Below the pieces are notes generated by a model. The model made no database searches. It was not told where the DNA came from and worked only from the letters and a program-made list of their open reading frames with translations. Shown here in pieces: positions 62,854 to 64,000 of a stretch of 64,000 bases of DNA (its first letter is position 1; the number at the start of each line of letters is the position of its first letter). This DNA comes from Pseudophaeobacter leonis (GTDB taxonomy: Bacteria > Pseudomonadota > Alphaproteobacteria > Rhodobacterales > Rhodobacteraceae): NCBI RefSeq assembly GCF_002087335.1, contig NZ_MWVJ01000076.1:50517-114516 (forward strand), in the 5' to 3' direction. A program made the position numbers and the translations under genes.

Positions 62854-63851
62854 TTAATCCAAATCGCCCGCGACCTTCAGAACGATCTTGCCGATATGGC
62901 CTGAACTTTCCATCCGGGCATGGGCACCTGCGGCGTCCTCCAGCGCAAATTCGCTGTCCATCTCCCCGGCGCCAGCTTGCCTGCTTCGATCAACGGCCAG
63001 ACCACCTCATAGAGGTCCTGCGCGATACGCGCATTGGCCAGATCGCTTTGCGGGCGCAGGGTAGATCCCGTCACTGTCAGCCGCCGCATCATGATCTGAG
63101 CAAAGTTCAGCTCGGCCTTGGGGCCAGACAGAAAGGCGATATGGACGAGCCGCCCATCGTCAGCCAATGTCTTGATATTACGCGGTATATAGTCACCGCC
63201 CACCATGTCGAGGATCAGGTCAGCGCCGCCTTCGGCCCGCAGCACCTCAACAAAATCCTCATTACGGTAGTTGATGGCCCGTTCTGCACCCAGATCGCGA
63301 CAGGCCTGGCATTTCGCATCCGAGCCAGCCGTGGTGAAGACCCGCGCGCCCAGCGCTGTTGCCAGCTGGATCGCCGTTGTGCCAATCCCGGACGAGCCAC
63401 CATGCACCAAGAACCGCTCACCGGCCTTGAGGCCACCACGAGTGAAAACATTGGACCAGACGGTAAAGCAGGTCTCAGGCAGGCAGGCCGCCTGTTTCAG
63501 GCTCAAACCATCAGGGATCGGCAGGCAATGGGCCGCCGGGGTTGCGACATATTCCGCATAGCCACCGCCAGGCAGCAGGGCGCAGACCCTGTCGCCAATC
63601 TCCAGCCCCGTGACCCCGGCCCCAAGAGCCACCACTTCACCAGAGGCCTCAAGACCTGGCAGGTCGCTGGCTCCGGGGGGCGGGTTCTAACCACCCGCGC
63701 GTTGCAACGCATCGGGGCGGTTGACCCCGGCATAGGCAACTTTCAGCACCACCTGTCCATGCGCCGGAGATGGCATGGGTCGTTGGGTGAGGGTGAGAAC
63801 CTCTGGCCCGCCGGGGGTCGAGATCTCAATGGCGCGCATCATTTCGCTCAT
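62854..63851 (-). CDS. NADPH:quinone oxidoreductase family, MDR superfamily (frameshift and in-frame stop)
   Basis: From ATG 63851 it reads MSEMMRAIEISTPGGPEVL, then VAYAGVNRPDALQRAG, the usual MDR/quinone reductase N-terminus. At 63687-63689 an amber TAG stands where the family has Tyr (GG-stop-NPPPGASDLPGLE). The core follows: GDRVCALLPGGGYAEYV and LVHGGSSGIGTTAIQLA (NADPH site). Near 62963 one missing G shifts the end; restoring it gives EMDSEFALEDAAGAHARM and a stop at 62854, total 332 residues. It is a pseudogene only if both lesions are real; sequence error is likelier. Confidence 0.8.
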
Positions 63852-64000
63852 GCGGGGATCCTTATCTTTTGTTCAGTCGGTTTCATCTGTCTGGCCATCT
63901 GACCGCCCCATGTATCTGGACAGGGATCTGGCCAAAGCTTATGCCACATGCGGTCGTCGTATTTTGCTACCCCCACCGTGATCCGCCAGCGCAGCAATGG
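63852..64000. other. right-hand end of window, no gene seen
   Basis: The 149 bases upstream of the quinone oxidoreductase gene show no convincing coding frame or RNA; probably its promoter region. Confidence 0.4.

Overview
The window is GC-rich bacterial chromosome, almost certainly from the Roseobacter group (Rhodobacterales, Alphaproteobacteria). The evidence is an FnrL-type regulator divergent from hemN, a full cbb3 oxidase locus (ccoNOQP, ccoGHIS) preceded by FNR boxes, a DUF1013/TrcR-like regulator, ybaB near dnaX and recR, and the small alphaproteobacterial form of the SRP RNA. There are no phage genes, IS elements, CRISPR arrays, tRNAs or rRNAs.

Layout. 1-5.3 kb: a plus-strand acyl-CoA degradation operon (thiolase, two MaoC hydratases, SDR, CoA-transferase, acyl-CoA dehydrogenase). 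5.4-9.5 kb: a 52-residue protein, an acetyltransferase, hemE/hemC and a desaturase. 9.5-12.1 kb: a GH25 lysozyme lipoprotein divergent from three unrecognised lipoproteins. 12.1-19 kb: hemF, an odd SDR, an rRNA-type methyltransferase, clpS, a HAD hydrolase, a nested palindromic element, a tautomerase and a D-Ala-D-Ala carboxypeptidase. 19-32 kb: the micro-aerobic block: ccoGHIS, a LysR regulator, a candidate FnrL-controlled small RNA, ccoNOQP, a universal stress protein, fnrL and hemN. Four FNR-type boxes sit where they would tie these together. 32-38 kb: a yejABEF-type peptide ABC importer. 38-40.6 kb: a membrane-anchored cytochrome c, pheA and a hemolysin-III-like protein. 41-49.6 kb: a sugar-type ABC import operon with a GAF/PucR regulator, in which one permease is fused to an SMP-30/strictosidine-synthase-like beta-propeller and a second propeller gene follows. 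This is the most unusual system here. 50-64 kb: SRP RNA, a nucleotidase, nudC, an SRPBCC protein, a cobalamin riboswitch with a small cysteine protein, a phosphatase, dnaX, ybaB, cspA, recR, threonine aldolase, TrcR, RNase T2 and a quinone oxidoreductase.

Two window-wide patterns matter. First, about fifteen single-base frameshifts interrupt otherwise intact genes, including dnaX and ccoI, mostly in or beside short homopolymers. Restoring one base in each gives full-length proteins, so sequence error is the likeliest cause and these should not be read as pseudogenes without checking. Second, short (11-19 bp) imperfect tandem duplications lie in many intergenic gaps and often contain the stop codon of the upstream gene.

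Functions are assigned from protein motifs and gene context read by eye; no database search was run.
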